Assembly (NCBI GenBank): GCA_033026295.1
Contig: CM065189.1
Coordinates: 5,783,203 to 5,847,202, forward strand
Length of the DNA stretch: 64,000 nucleotides
From: Channa striata
Taxonomy: Eukaryota > Chordata > Actinopteri > Anabantiformes > Channidae
Reading direction: 5' to 3'
In this document: piece by piece, positions 47,201 through 60,900 of the stretch
Numbering within the stretch: the stretch's first letter is position 1
Layout of the letters: every line of letters begins with the position of its first letter
The notes under the pieces: generated by a model
Told to the model about the DNA's origin: nothing
The model's input: only the letters and a program-made list of their open reading frames with translations
Database searches by the model: none
Program-made: the position numbers and the translations under genes

Positions 47201-50200
47201 TTCAAACTATTCACATCGTGTTTATAATCCGTGACATAGAAACCTGAAAATGTTAAGCAGATTGAAAAGTCGAAATTCCTGACGGATGATTTACAGTAGC
47301 TCTCCTTTCACCTTCGCCAAACTGACAGTCGTGATCACAGTATCGTGTAAACACGGAGACGCGTTGAAACACTCCTCCTGCATGCATCGCTGTAATTACC
47401 GCGCAAGCTCAGGCCCGCTCAGTGTCTCACAGTACAAGGCTGTAAATGGCTGCACAAGCAACACGCCAGCAGATGAAAGGAGGGTTTCCGCAAAAAAAAA
47501 AAAAAAGCCTCTATGCTCCGGGCAAAGCCAGAGTTAGTGAGCGTTAGCATGTTGTGGCCCGGGTGAACTGCTGATCAAGTTTGGCTTTGACCTTAAACAA
47601 CATTGCATTATGTTCCTTCTTTTAAGCAAAGGAAGGCGCTTTTGAGAAGGCTTCGGCTTTATTTCCTTTATCGATCAGCAGACATGATGTTTGGATGCTC
47701 TGTCAGCCTGTTGCCTGGCGTTTCAGCTGTAGAGGGTTTTATTACACGTCCCGCCTGTCAGACATACGGAAGCTCCGTGAAGTGATCTCACGCCAATAAA
47801 GCAGATCTCCACATCACACATATTAAAATGTTTCATGTTCTCAGACTTACTGCTAACAATTTGTCAGGAGGCACTTGGTAAAAGCTGCAACGAGCATGTT
47901 TAAAATTTAAACATTCTGCGGCAAGCGCCACTCGTGAAAGGAGACTGTGCATTTTATTTCCATGATATTATGTGTCGTTGTGTGTTGCTTTGAAGTTTAT
48001 ATTTGGCTTTGAGAAGGGGAGAAAGGGCCACTTATGGAATACAATGCGCCCTTCGATATAGAAATCAGATAAAATCAAGGTTTTGTGGGAGCCGTCACTC
48101 GCTTCTCTGTTGGCCAACACATCCATGCCGTGCATCAGATGGAGAGAAGCTTTAGAGGAACACACATGCACATTGTTCCTCCTCATATTTTATTTAGGCG
48201 AATGGAAACCACCCAGTTGCTTGTTGATGGACTGTCAGACAAAGGAAAAAGTGCAAATTGGCCAAACATGTTTGCCTGGTGCAATATTTATGGAGCACTG
48301 TTGGAGCAACAGCTTTCATGTGCTCTTTCATTGCTTTGGAAATCGGGTTCAACGGAACAAAATCAAAAAAAGTCAAGCTGTGTGTGTGACAGAGCAGGAC
48401 AAGAGGAATATGTTGGAAACAGCGATGCAGAATAAGACTTCTTTACTGCATGAAAGCATGTCAGGATATGACTCCCGAAATGTGAAAGTGTGTTCATGTG
48501 TCTGTCTCATTCCTACCAAAGCCTCCTTTTCTTAGGGTGTGTACACATCAGCGAATGTGCTGCCGCTCCCCAACACTCAGGTCAACATGTCACAGTTGTC
48601 ACATCAAATCCACGTTTCTGCAAAGGTCTTGATTTGCAGCGTTGGTGGTGTTAAAGTTTACCCGCTCGTCCACAGGTTGGCAAAATACTCGCCTTCCTCC
48701 AGATCGGCACAGGAAGGTTGTCAAGCACACGGAGGAATCCTGACAAGGTGACATAACGGAGATAGGAGGTTTTTCACCTGACAGCGCCAGTGTTTGTGTG
48801 GGTGTGTGTTTGTGACAGCGTCCTGGGTGTGAGACAGCCCGAGGGGTTGGAGGCAGGAGGCGGAGAAGGGCAGTTGAGGGAGATGGACCTCGCTGCTATC
48901 CCGGGTTGTCAGTCAGGCCTCCTTCCAGCTCCATAAATAAAGGATGGTGCATCCACCCTGATTGCTCCCTCGCTCCCCCTCCCGCTCTCTCGGTGTTGAC
49001 GGGATGCCTTCCTGCTCAGCCTTGCAGGGCCGCGTACTCGCACCGCTTGTCATTTTAAGTGCAGAAGGGGGGTAACTGCACAGGGAGTAGAAAAACACGG
49101 CGCTGGCCCCTGCATTGATTCCGCAGACTTCATAACTACTGAGTAAACACAAAGCTGCTGGCCCATGACTCTGAATGCTGAGCCATACGCCACACTGCAA
49201 AATGAATGATACGGCCTCATGCCGTGCAGAGATACATCTCCAGAGGATTTTTTTTCCCCCTTCAGTGTCACGCATGGCTAAAGTTGTGTGCAGCCAATCA
49301 CAGCAATAATGTGGTTTCTGCTCTGCTGGCTTTCCATAACACAAGATTCGGAAGGACTATTTTAATCATAGTCATAATAGTCACTGTGTACACTATGCAA
49401 ATAATATCTCAATCAAATAGATTGGATTCTCTTCCACCTGATGTACCACTGGCTGACTGTGGCGCTCCGTACTGTGCTGCGTGTTGCTTTGATTTCCAAA
49501 GGAGGGAGGGATGGATGGATGCGAGGAGGGGGAAACAGAAATACACAGCCTGCCTGGGGATTGTTTCTGGTCACTGGTTCAGGTCCCTTGCTGCTGACGC
49601 CCTGTGTCAAGTTGTTGAAATGCAGTGTGAGATGCAGCTCAGATAGTGAGACAGAGGAAGGCACGGACTTACGAATCCTCTCTCTCCGTCTGTCTTTCTG
49701 TCTTTCTCTTACACACACACACAAACGCCACTGCACACGCAGACACACAGTGGCAAATCTAAAACTCTTTCTCTCTCCTCGTCTCCTTATCTTCTTCTGC
49801 TTGTTGGTGAAATTTGCATGTGCTACTGTTTACAGACAAGATTACTAGGCAGAGGGTGGAGTGTGATCTTACAATGCAGCAGTGTTCACCCTGCCTGTTT
49901 TAGAATCCCGCTCACACACAACCGCACTGCAATGTTGCAAATAAAGCTGCTGTTATGAATGCATCACTTCTCTATGCTAAGGCAATGCAAACAGATTCAT
50001 TGTTTGTGGAAATGGCCTATTTTCTTTCACTAAAGGCTGATAAAAGATTTTCATCGGACACATTTTTATTGTTGTTCATTTGTCAGTATAATAAACTATG
50101 ATCGGTTTGCTCTTGCTAAGTCACTAATAAAGCCATCACCTGATTCTTTTAGCACTATTCGACAGCAATGAAAGGGAAAACCTAGATGTGAACTGCAGCT

Positions 50201-52900
50201 CAATCAGAGCACTCGTATAAAATTATACAAAGTTCAAAGCAAAGCTAAGAGAAATCATATTTTCTAATGCACTTCCCACCCAAATAATAAAACAATCGCA
50301 GCTCGAAACGTGCATCAGTCAATGTAAAGATGGTGTTTAAATTGAAACCTGACCCCCCCCTCACAGCAGACTTGCACCTGCTGATCTCCACCTTTGGGGG
50401 GCAGCGACACTCTCCTCTGCTGCTGCGTCTTCATCAGCATGCTGCTGACGCCCCCTGCACCTGCCGCCCCGCGCTGTGCCCACTGTAAGGGGAGTCGTGG
50501 CTTACAGTGTTGAATTCATTAACCTTTTCGCCACTCCCACTGAAAGTGCAGGGCAGCGATTGGAAATAAGCCCTTAGCACTTTAAACAGTTCAGTGAGAG
50601 GGCTGCGGACAGACGGAAAGAGGGGCAGGGCCCCGTTTGTTCCTATCTAAAAAAATGTCATATCACATCAGATGGTTAGTTATTCAGCGATGCAAGGCGC
50701 GTTTATGGGTGTGATACACAATCATAGGCTATCTGAGAGTTGACACAATATGCTATCGGACAGGCGGCAAATTTGGGATAGAACTTATAATTGTCTCACT
50801 TGACACTGTCTGATAGGCTTTCTGCACTTGTGAGGGAGCTTTCAGTAGCTGTTTGTGTCAGTGTGACCAGTGTAGTAAAGCATGGGGAGGCAGAATCACC
50901 CACAGGGATCGTGACGGAGCGACGATCCACCTACAGAGTTTGTTACTATTAAAGATTAATATCATACTTGTCTCGGATTATTTTGGCACATCGCACTCTT
51001 ACATGCAAAAGCATCTATTTCTACACACTGGGATGTGCATACGTGTGCTGCGGAACTATTCTCACGCTGAATATTTGACTGTGCTTCATGGTTTCAACCA
51101 CTGGAAATCCACTATGCACATCCATCCGCTGTCACCCGATCTGTTCTCTGCTCCTATTTTAAGACTCTTTACTTGGAGTCTAGGGTTTTTTAAGTGTGTC
51201 TTGAAACAACAGCCCCGGTCCCACAAGGACTCGGTTAATACTGGCCACAAAGAGATCACTTCCTTTCAGTAGAAGTGATAGGGGCCAACATCCACAGTCC
51301 TTTTTGTGTGCAGATAAGTATTCAAGTGCGTATCCAAACTCAATATTAGGCTTCAGCGGAGTTTATTCACTCAAGTAAAGTTAAAAAATTCCCTCTTTGT
51401 GTTTCCCTATCCAGTTACGGTGGGAGGAAAGTAACAAAAAAGGTTCATTTTGTGCCGAAAATATTTTAACTTTTGAAAACTTCCATTTAATATGATTAAT
51501 GTGGGAGGCTGAAGCCTTGCATTGTTTTCATATAGACCTGATAATGCATTTAGCACAGAAAGAAGACTGTGGATGTGGTTATTGTATGAGGTCTTGTCCT
51601 GACCGGAACCAGGTCAACATAAGCAAACAACACTGTTGTGCATCATAATCCATGAGAATGCCCTACCAGCAGTTGTACCCACTATCTGTGGTGCTGATAA
51701 CGCTGCGTTATTTTAACTACATAAATCTGCCAGATCATCATCACCACATATTTTAGCTCACTGGCACCCACATGTGTATGCTCCACACCTTCCTGGATGA
51801 CACTTTCTCAGAACTAAGACTCGCGCAAATATTTTTCAGACTCTTCAGTGTCCCTGTAATTCCACCTTAAATTTTGTGCCTGCGCAGTTCACCGGCAGCG
51901 ATACAGGAAGTGCTCAATCGGAGCATACAATGTTATGTTTGTTCAAAACATAAAAGTCACCACTCTTGGAAAAAAGATATATGTTATCCAGTGGAGCGAT
52001 GTGTCTGTCTGACGTGTTTTTAATATTTTTTGGGCAACAGCAGAGGTTCATGGAAGCAACAAACGAGTGAATCCAGGCTGCAGATTGACAACAAAACGTA
52101 AACAAGATTTATTGTAGATTTCTAGTATTTGTATGAGGATAATATATACGATTGCGAAAATAACTTTTCGAAAATAACTTTTATTAATAGTAGTTTAGAC
52201 ATGTAAAAAAAAAATTATGTTCATAACTAAGTGTGTTAGAAAGCATAGCTAGCTGTAACTAATGTAGACACCTTGTTAGGTCTAAATTATCATTAAATCA
52301 TTAGAAGACTGTTGAATGTTTGCCCTTACATCTCATTTTTGATTGGAAAAATATAAACTAGTTTAATGATGTGTAATCAAGTCATGACTTGTAGATGCAC
52401 AATCTGGTATCAACTTATAGTGTTTTTAATATAATGGTCTGTTAGATCCTCAACTACGAACAAAACGTTACAAACTATGAAAGCTTATTTACACAAGCTT
52501 ACGTCACATAGTAACACACTAAGTTTTGTTTTGTTCAGCTCTGCTTCTACAGTAAATGTAAAAATAAAACAAATACCAGGACTGCATGAGACTTTATGAT
52601 AAACAAAAACTTTTATATTGCCATTTGCTCAGCCGTGCTGCTAATGTATTGTAAAAATGAATGGACCGTCCCCTGCTCTGTTGACCCATCCATCCACCTT
52701 GACCTCCTCCCGAAACACCCGGTGACCACGTGGCATTGGCCACTGTCACGACGCAACAAGAACACAAGAAGGCCTTTAGCAGCATGGCTACCACCACCAA
52801 ATTTAGATTTGACTTATGTAATGTAACAAAATCACAATGTTGTCAAAATTCTTTAATTACACGTTAGAGTACATTGTTTCGAGCTCAGATCAGGTTTTGG
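44286..52900. other. gene-poor region, nothing firmly recognised
   Basis: The longest open frames (48083-48535 plus, 49206-49646 plus, 48913-49344 minus, 50853-51272 plus) overlap others, lack convincing splice contexts and match no family I know. An A15 run lies at 47492-47506. Confidence 0.45.
47492..47506. repeat. A15 homopolymer
   Basis: Fifteen A residues without an obvious element attached. Confidence 0.9.
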
Positions 52901-54420
52901 CAAGTTGATGTTTTCATAAAAGTGAAAAGGAGATGCATGGCAGCACAAATATTACATTAGAAGATCCACGAAAGCCGACAGAATTCAGCTTCAGTGCGAA
53001 ACGACATCTGTGCGAATGTGTCCTGCAGGCACCGAAGACTGTCGGAGAATCAGAGGAGACAGCCCCGAGATCAAGCGGAATTAAAACTGTTACAGGAGGA
53101 TGTGCAAGTCTCCAATGAAAGCAGAGTGACGCAGGAGAAAAGGAGAAAAATGAAGACCTCCGAGTTTGAGCGGAGAAAGTTCCAGAGGCCAGCGCGAGAA
53201 CTAATGGGGAGGATCCTGTGCGATGGGGAAGATTTTAATGAGCAGGAACGAGAAAAGTGAGAGATAAAGGTGAAATCGAGGGCGGAAAGGGCAAGCAGTC
53301 AGCGTCTATGCACGGATGGTATTTAAAGTTCAGGAAAAGAAGCAACTCTTTACAGGCTGTTTGGGTATAAAGTATCACGTCATATCCAAGCCAACACCTG
53401 TCGAGTAGCTGTCACAGTAATCAAGCAGTGAGATGAACACTTTGTAGAAGGTCAGAAATGGACAATTCTTGCCGCTGCCGCCTGCAAACGGAACAAAATG
53501 CAACAGCACAGGCTTGATTCATCATCAGATCTACAACCGGACTTTCTTCTTCCTTCATCCTTTTGCCTGGCATTTGGTTCCGGCCAACGCTGGCTGTTGC
53601 TCCCTGTTTCCAGATTTTGTGACAGGCTTTAACAAATCACAGACATTATGATAATCAGTGAGCTCTACAGGGGGACTTCTTTTAAACCTCGGGCAGAGTT
53701 AGGTGGGCTGAGCCTAGCTTTTAAAACTATGTTAAGTTAATTGGCTATGACTTTTTATGAGATTTTAATCTATGGCAGTAATTTCCTAGAAAAGCACATT
53801 TGTATGTTCTTAATTAGAAAGACTAGTTGTTTTTTGCTTTTTTTGGTTTTTTTCTTCATTCTCTAAAGTTGTTTCTTGTGGTCGTCTGAGCTTCTTGATG
53901 TGTCTGAGCTCAGTAGTGGGCTCTTTTAAGAACATAACATTTCTGCTGTCCTTCTGATGGAATTGATGATTTAAACTGGCTGTATTTTTTGGACAATTTG
54001 AATATCACCATGGCACTGGATGTGAGTTAATAAGCCATAGTTATGAGTCCTTCCTTCATGCCAGGGTTATTATCAGTCATCTGTTTGGTAAATTCATGAC
54101 ATCTAACAGCTACAGTAAAAATGACAAAAGTGGCTCTGGGTGACATAATGTTGATTAAAGTGGGTAGTTTGGTGTTGGAGCATTAGTTTGTGTGTTAAAT
54201 CATTTCTTTAGTCAATGTTATTTATGTGTTACAACCCAAACCACCATCTGTGCCTAAACCTGACCATGGAGATGGAGCAGTACATAACACTGCACAATAA
54301 AAACCGGCTGAGCCCGTTAGCATGCAGTACTGAACAACGGGATCACATCTAAAGCAAGTTTTTATTTCTATACAGGTCGAGGAATATGTATTTATAGTCA
54401 GTCTTCAAATATGTGTAATT

Positions 54421-54510
54421 TAAAGATAAGATAAGATAAACCTTTATCCACACAATTTTACACTACAAATACATACACAATCATCAAAGAACTGCATGTT
54501 CATGTTAGCG
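54421..54510. repeat. (GATAA)n with fish LINE/SINE-like tail
   Basis: Three GATAA units (54425-54439) lead into 'acctttatccacacaatttt', resembling the end of common teleost retroelements with GATAA tails (Rex1-type). Only the terminal piece is visible. Confidence 0.45.
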
Positions 54511-55289
54511 CAGATATATGTTGTATGTGTTATAAGTTATTGCATATATGCATCTGTATGTTGCCCTAACTAAAAAAGTTTACAGTTTTTCTTTATTTTA
54601 CATTATTCTACACATTTCTTCTTAGTGTGGAAACAGATTAAAATTCCTTATTTTGATATAAAAGATTATAAATGATGCTTTTTCTATCAGTTTCTTGGGC
54701 AACAGCGCAAAGCCTACTTCTTGACTGACAGATCAACTACACCTTTAATTGGTTGCGAACTCCCCGGTGTCCAATTTGAGCACCTCCTGCACCCTGTACT
54801 GTCTAGCACGGTGGTGTAGCTCAGGTCAGAGTGTTGTTGAGGAGATCAGAGCCTCCTTTAGCACTCTGCTCCGAGTCCATGACACATACACACACATATT
54901 ACCAATGTAACACCTTATTTTGATGGTCAAAGCTATAATTTGGATCTAAAAACATGTCCTGGACTCCAGCAATTCAAATCTACTCTGTATCAGTCCAAGA
55001 CAAACATTTAGTGAAAGGAAATTTGACGAACTAAACTTCAAATCCACAAGAAACACAATCACGGTGATCCGCGAGTACAATGCAGGACTTGGCCATCAGC
55101 ACTGACCGTTGGATTAATGCTGTGCCCGCAGGACTTGTGTCTATCTGCTGTGTACTGAGCTCGAACTCATTTGGTGGCACCTAACGCAGACACTAATCAC
55201 CCCCCGAGCTGCAGTAGGCACGGATGTGTGTGCGTGGGAGTGTATCCGTGTGTGTGTAGTCATGAGCACACTGGGATATAGTGGGCAAC

Positions 55290-55520
55290 CAGCAGACATT
55301 CCTTATTAATTGTGTTCCTGAGAAGAAGTGTTAGCAAAGCCGCCGGCCGGTGGACTTAAAGCGCAATTAATGTGATCCGCGGTAGCAGGTCCTGGCCCGC
55401 GTTCCGTTTTCTCTCAATCAGTCGACCAACACTTTATCTGTCCTGTGTCCACTAATCTAATCAGCGAGGGTGATTGCTCTTTCTCCCTGTTCGGCTCCAG
55501 TGAGTGATATTTAAAAAAAG
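55290..55520. promoter_or_regulatory. candidate conserved non-coding element
   Basis: A complex block has 'ttaattgtg', 'gcaattaatgtg' and 'ctaatctaatcagc' homeodomain-type sites spaced through GC-richer sequence, including 'gccgccggccgg' and 'gatccgcgg'. No reading frame spans it. It resembles a developmental enhancer in composition only. Confidence 0.28.
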
Positions 55521-57639
55521 ACTCGGCCAAACCCCGAGACAACAAAGCGTGCTCTGAGTCCTCAAAGAACTTCTACTGCTGTCTTTATATTCAGGATGTG
55601 TCCTGAGGATGTGCTACCGACTTGCGTGGCATGTGACCCACTAAGCATTTGTGTTGTTGGAGGACGCTTTGAGCATAGACTATAAGGGCATGCGCTTAAC
55701 AATACAACAATGAATTGGTTTTTAATGGCTCATTGGTTTCAGTGCCACTCAGTGACCGCACTGCTTTGAAATTGCAGCGGATGAAAAGGGAGAAATATCA
55801 TTTGGCTTGAAATAGGCATGCTGTATTTCACAGACAATTAGCTGTGTAGTCACCACACTGGACTTTCTCCAGTCCCACACTGCAAGTCAGAGTCGCACAG
55901 ACCATGTTTGGCCTGAACAAATTAAATCCTCTTGTAGCTATGCAACTGTGAAATTAATACTAAAAAAGACCCTTTTGAAAAGTCTATTAAAGTGTCCACA
56001 ACGATACTTTAGACGTCTCTCACTGAAAGAAGTTGGATGACGAGTCTTGTGTTTTGTTACCAGTTGCACAACTTGGTGGCACCAAGTGAATACGCTTCAT
56101 TATCTACTCACAGTCATTCTAGTCGAATCAACTAGGTGTGTTTGTGTTCCCCAAACCCACATTAGTGTAACCGGAAGCAGAAAGCTGTCCTCCAGATCCA
56201 CTCCTATTGAAAGAAGTCCAAAGTCAACTTCACTACGACCCCCTAAAGGCGCTATGCAGTGCACTAAAGCTGCTCGAGTGGGGCCCCCTTAGCTGGATAC
56301 TCTCAGGGCGAGTGATTTTTAACCAGCTAGTTATTTTTATTAACTACAAAGTTAGTTGAAACCTCCCATGTATTTAACAAGCATAACTTTATGTCACAGG
56401 GGTTGGTTTGGGGGCCTCAAAGGGCGTCTTTGCCCGAGTCCCACCAAAGTTTAGCATTGCCACTGGATGTGACTGATTTGATTAATTTTACACTTGAAAC
56501 TCTTTTTGAATAAAACTATAGTATATAAATGCAGTAAAAATTAAACATGTTTCCTTCTGTCTCCACTACATCCAGATTTATATAATGCACATAAGATATG
56601 CTCTATTAAAATACACCATAATACATTTAAAATATTTGTATTTTTTTGGCAAAATGGAAGTTGTCAATAAAATGAATTTAAATTTTAAGGGTTAAATGCT
56701 GTCTTCATTGTGAACACATTTGAAGTTTGTCTTTGACCGTATGGCTATAAAATGTTGTCGCTTCATGATTTTTATATATTATTGGTGTGAAATTTGATCG
56801 TCACCTGTGACCTACAGTTTGTCAATCTATGAACCAAGTGACCCTTTGTCCCACATCAGCCCCCCTAAGTCCTGCATTAAGGGATATTTGGCAGACATGA
56901 ACTTTACACTGAACTTTGATCTTTAACCAGCAAATCTAATAAGTTATTCAAATGGATTTAGTTACAAATAACAAAAAACACCCTCCATATTAAAAAACTT
57001 ACTTTTTATTAAAAACAATTTTCATTTGGCCTTAGAGTATTTGCTATGTTACACTAAGGGAGTTAGGACGTAATTAACCATGAAACCCTAAATAAATAGT
57101 GTAGGATTTGTGGGATTTAAGCAAATCCTCTGTGTTTGGTGAAAATAAAGAAGCAGGAGAAGATTACCAACTCAAACCTGCCAGTGCTCATAACTCCTCT
57201 GTTCGGCTAGTGGCTTTTAAATAAAACAAACACGAGTATCTACACCATGTGGCTTTTATCTGATCCACTAAAAGTTGTTAGAGCCACGGCACGGGGGTTA
57301 TTTGTCTAGCTGTTTCTCACATTTTGAACAGGAAGATCATTTCAGATCCACCAGAAAGAAAATCCTCATGGTTTGCAATGTGTTCTCCTGTGGGATGCAG
57401 TATCAGTGTTTCTTTTATTAATCGGCTGCTGAAAGCGGACCACCCAGTCGGCTCCAGCCTGCCTCTCGAAACACCGGGGACTCATTCATGAAAAATTGAT
57501 CTTTTCTCATGGAGCATTTACCAGGACTCTCAGTTCAAGCCTTCTGTATTGTACAAATACTAAGTACAGGCCCCGCGAGGGAGATGAGGAGCGAGGAAGG
57601 CGAGGACACAGGGTAAGGGTGCAGGGTACGAGACATACA

Positions 57640-57970
57640 TGCAGGTGAGGCATTAAATCAGCGCTGCTCGCTCTGAGAGCATTATGCTCTCACGTAATCA
57701 TTTTCCCAATGGAGCTAAACAGAATAAAGCTAAATGTTTTTGTCGCATGCGGGGACAGGCAGGTGGATGAATGGGAGACAAGGAGGCTCCTCCAGCTGCT
57801 GTGGCAAGACGCAGAGGGAAGATTCCATTGTTGAGCGAGGAATGAGAAATGGAACAACAATAGTGCCGCACAACAATTGCCGCTTGATAGACCCTGTTTA
57901 GCCACGGGCTGACACACATACTTCGGAGACAATTACCTGCACTGCGATCCGGTCTACAATCCCCCGCCGC
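57640..57970. promoter_or_regulatory. candidate conserved non-coding element
   Basis: This complex stretch contains a near-perfect palindrome 'gagagcattatgctctc' (57675-57691), a 'cccaatgg' site and several SOX-like sites (ccattgttg near 57827, aacaacaatag near 57855, acaacaattg near 57870). Overlapping minus-strand open frames show no family resemblance. Its texture suggests an enhancer. Confidence 0.3.
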
Positions 57971-60900
57971 CATCCTCCCCTCACACACACACACACATCA
58001 CTGGAAGCAGGAACATTTGTGCCATTGTTGGGTGAGCAAAGAAAGCTAAATCAGTCAAGATATCAACATGAAGTGTCGTATAACGAATCATTTTGCAGCG
58101 TGCCTCAGCTGATGACGTGGGTTTGCCGTGAGGGGATTTCATTATCCGTTTCCCGGTCTGAGCAGGACGTTCTAAAAATGTATGTCTAGAAAGTAAGTGT
58201 TGTGGTTTATGAAAAAAAACTCATGATCCTTATGTGTAAATATACAAGGTTTACATGGATCTCAGTTCACAGGAACGCAACTGTTAAATTTATGTGGAAC
58301 ATGACTTGTGCTTTTGTATTATCTGTGTCACAAAACTCGAGTTTCCCCAGAGATTATCGTTAAACCATGTCAACATGTTCCCCGTGATCATTCATTCACA
58401 TGCAGTCGCATTGTTTCCAAATTCGAAAACATTTTAGAAATCAAGCCTTTATTCTGGTGAGAGGATAGCAAACCTGTGCCAAAGCAATTAATGTTGAGTG
58501 GAGATTTGTTGGCAGCATTTGTCAGACAATGTTTCGAGCCGACAGAGAAATGGTGTAGTATTTGTTAGCTTAAATATGTTACCTGAATATTGATTACATG
58601 CATTCTCCAGGCTGCAAATCACACAACCTGTCTACATTCATTTTCCGTAATGGAGGCTCCGGATATGTTTCTTTCCTGCTCGATAAAAACTTAACCACAA
58701 TATGTGGCCTAATTTTCACCCCTAAACTTCAGTCTCGCCACCTTGTCTTGCATCATTTAACTTAAAATACAACCAAAAGGTTTGGCCAAGAGCTGTCCTC
58801 ATTGGTTTTGTGGACATACATGTCTCTGTTTCCTGTGACATGTCTGTATCAGGCTGTCAGAAAATCTTACTGGTTCAACCGGCGTCTGTTGAGAGGCAGG
58901 TTTGAAATGGGAAGAACAAAACAATGTAAAAAAACTGCTTTCTGAACATCTGTGCGCACGTTTGTCTACATGTGGCATGGAGAAACCGATCTCTACGATC
59001 ATACACTATGAAAAGAATATTATTAGCACAGAAAGTGCGACATTCTTTAAACATTGTAAGTGACTCACTCCCAACCCACCAAATTTGAGCAGGCAAAACA
59101 CAAAAGTGTCTGCTTCTGTAAAAAGCTGCAGGTCTGCAGGCAGGCTGCATTCAGGGACACTATAAAATGTAGGTCATCTGTGTTTTCTCAGAAAGTGAAG
59201 AGGTAAAGGACGTCTCTTTTGTGGTTGTGATTTTCTATCCCACAAAATTCCAGTGAAAATCCTGAGTGGCTAGTAGTCTCATAGTTACAAAATTTAATAA
59301 CTTTACAGGACATGAGAGGTCACTGAATGTTTGGTGAGCATGAAAATGAAAACAAAGTCAACTTGGAGAATCAACAACAAGGCGCATTTAAAATGTTCTG
59401 CTGCACATGGAGGTCAGACATATTTTTACAGTAAGAGACTTGTCTGTAATATGCATTATACATACAGCAAGAAAAAGAAAGTGAGACCTTTGGACTCACT
59501 GGCATTTAATGATAAGACTAACCCTTCCAACCAGTCTGAGAATTTCGACAATTTCTGATTAATGTTAGTTGTAAAGCATATTTATGTATAGTAATTGTAT
59601 GACTTATACCTGAAGTCATTGGGCAGAGTGTGGTGGAGCGTAGCAGAGCACAGCAGAGCAGGTGAGTAAAACGAGCTGATAAAACTATAATTTTCAAATT
59701 TGGGTAGGCAACTTAAGGTTGAAAATTATAGTTTTAAGTACTTGTACACAAACCACTATGTTTTTCTTAATGTTAAATTTAACATTGAATCTTTGTGAAT
59801 ATTTGTCTGATGAAATCTTCAAAAGCTAAGTTATCATCTGGGAATGTAAACCCTGCCCTGCAAATAAAAAGGTCTTAGAAGAGTCCTAATACAAAATTGC
59901 TCATATGCACAAAGCTGCAAATATTTACAGTGTAATTTCAGAATCAGGGAGCAGTTAGGACTGGATTTGTCTGGCTGCTCTGACTAGCGGGGGGCACCCA
60001 GCTGATACCACATGAAAAACAAAACACAGTTAAATCTAAAGGCTTAAAGGAATCACTGAAGCTTGTGAACAAATGTTTTTGAGTCCTACCATATGTACAA
60101 TAAATTATGGTGAATGCATTATAGTGTGCGTGGTGTGAGAGCGCTCCAAAAACACAACTAAAACCGTACAAGTAGAAAGACAACTAAAGGTGGACAATAG
60201 GCAACGCACACCAACATGGAAACATCATCCCTGAGCTGAAATACGATGGATGGAAGGTGATGATTCAGGGCAGTGTTCAACCATCAGTGCTGCAAGTTTA
60301 TTACACTTTTCCTAGACGCTTTGGTTTGGTTTTAAGAAGAGAAAAGCATTCTTCAAACATTAATGAGGTTGTCGTTCACAACAGATTAGAATTTCTTATT
60401 AATTCCAGCAAACTGCTTTGTTTTGGTAAACGTGTTCAGAGGAGTAAGTGCAGTTCACTACAAATCTGTGCGAAAATCACTTGTAACTGGCTCATTGATC
60501 AAAACTGATTAGTCGACTGTCAGCGAAATTGTCAAACTCTTCGCAGCTTCTAAACATTCCTTCATCCTTCATCTGGCAGACATGCGTTTATATTCTACAG
60601 TATAAACTGCCTGTGACATGGAGAGTTTGTTACGTCTACTACAGTCAATTTGCTAAAGACCTGCCAGGTAAGAGTAATGGACTAGGAATTACAATGCGCC
60701 TCATCAATTGTGCAAACACTTCCAAGGAAAAAGGGTAAAAACACAACACACACTTTTTACTGCTGTTATGACATGTCACCTAAAACAATGCAACACAGCT
60801 TACACACAACAACTGCATAAAACATACCAAATGTACTGTAACATGATCTGTTTATGATTTCTACATATAACTCAGAGCAGATACCAGAACATCAGAGATA

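Larger units (their letters stand above)
52901..57600. other. gene-poor region with candidate regulatory blocks
   Basis: No exon is recognised. An 88-codon charged open frame at 52994-53260 has no family resemblance or splice support. The stretch 56300-57150 is AT-rich. Confidence 0.4.

Noticed and set aside
48083..48535. 150-codon open frame on the plus strand
   Set aside because: A second frame is open over the same interval, and there is no family resemblance or convincing splice context. It is likely chance in a region of few stops.
48913..49848. Several overlapping open frames of 110-146 codons on both strands
   Set aside because: Mutually overlapping with biased composition and no recognisable domains or splice sites.
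52994..53260. 88-codon highly charged open frame
   Set aside because: Purine-rich sequence naturally gives Lys/Glu/Arg codons. No family or splice evidence.
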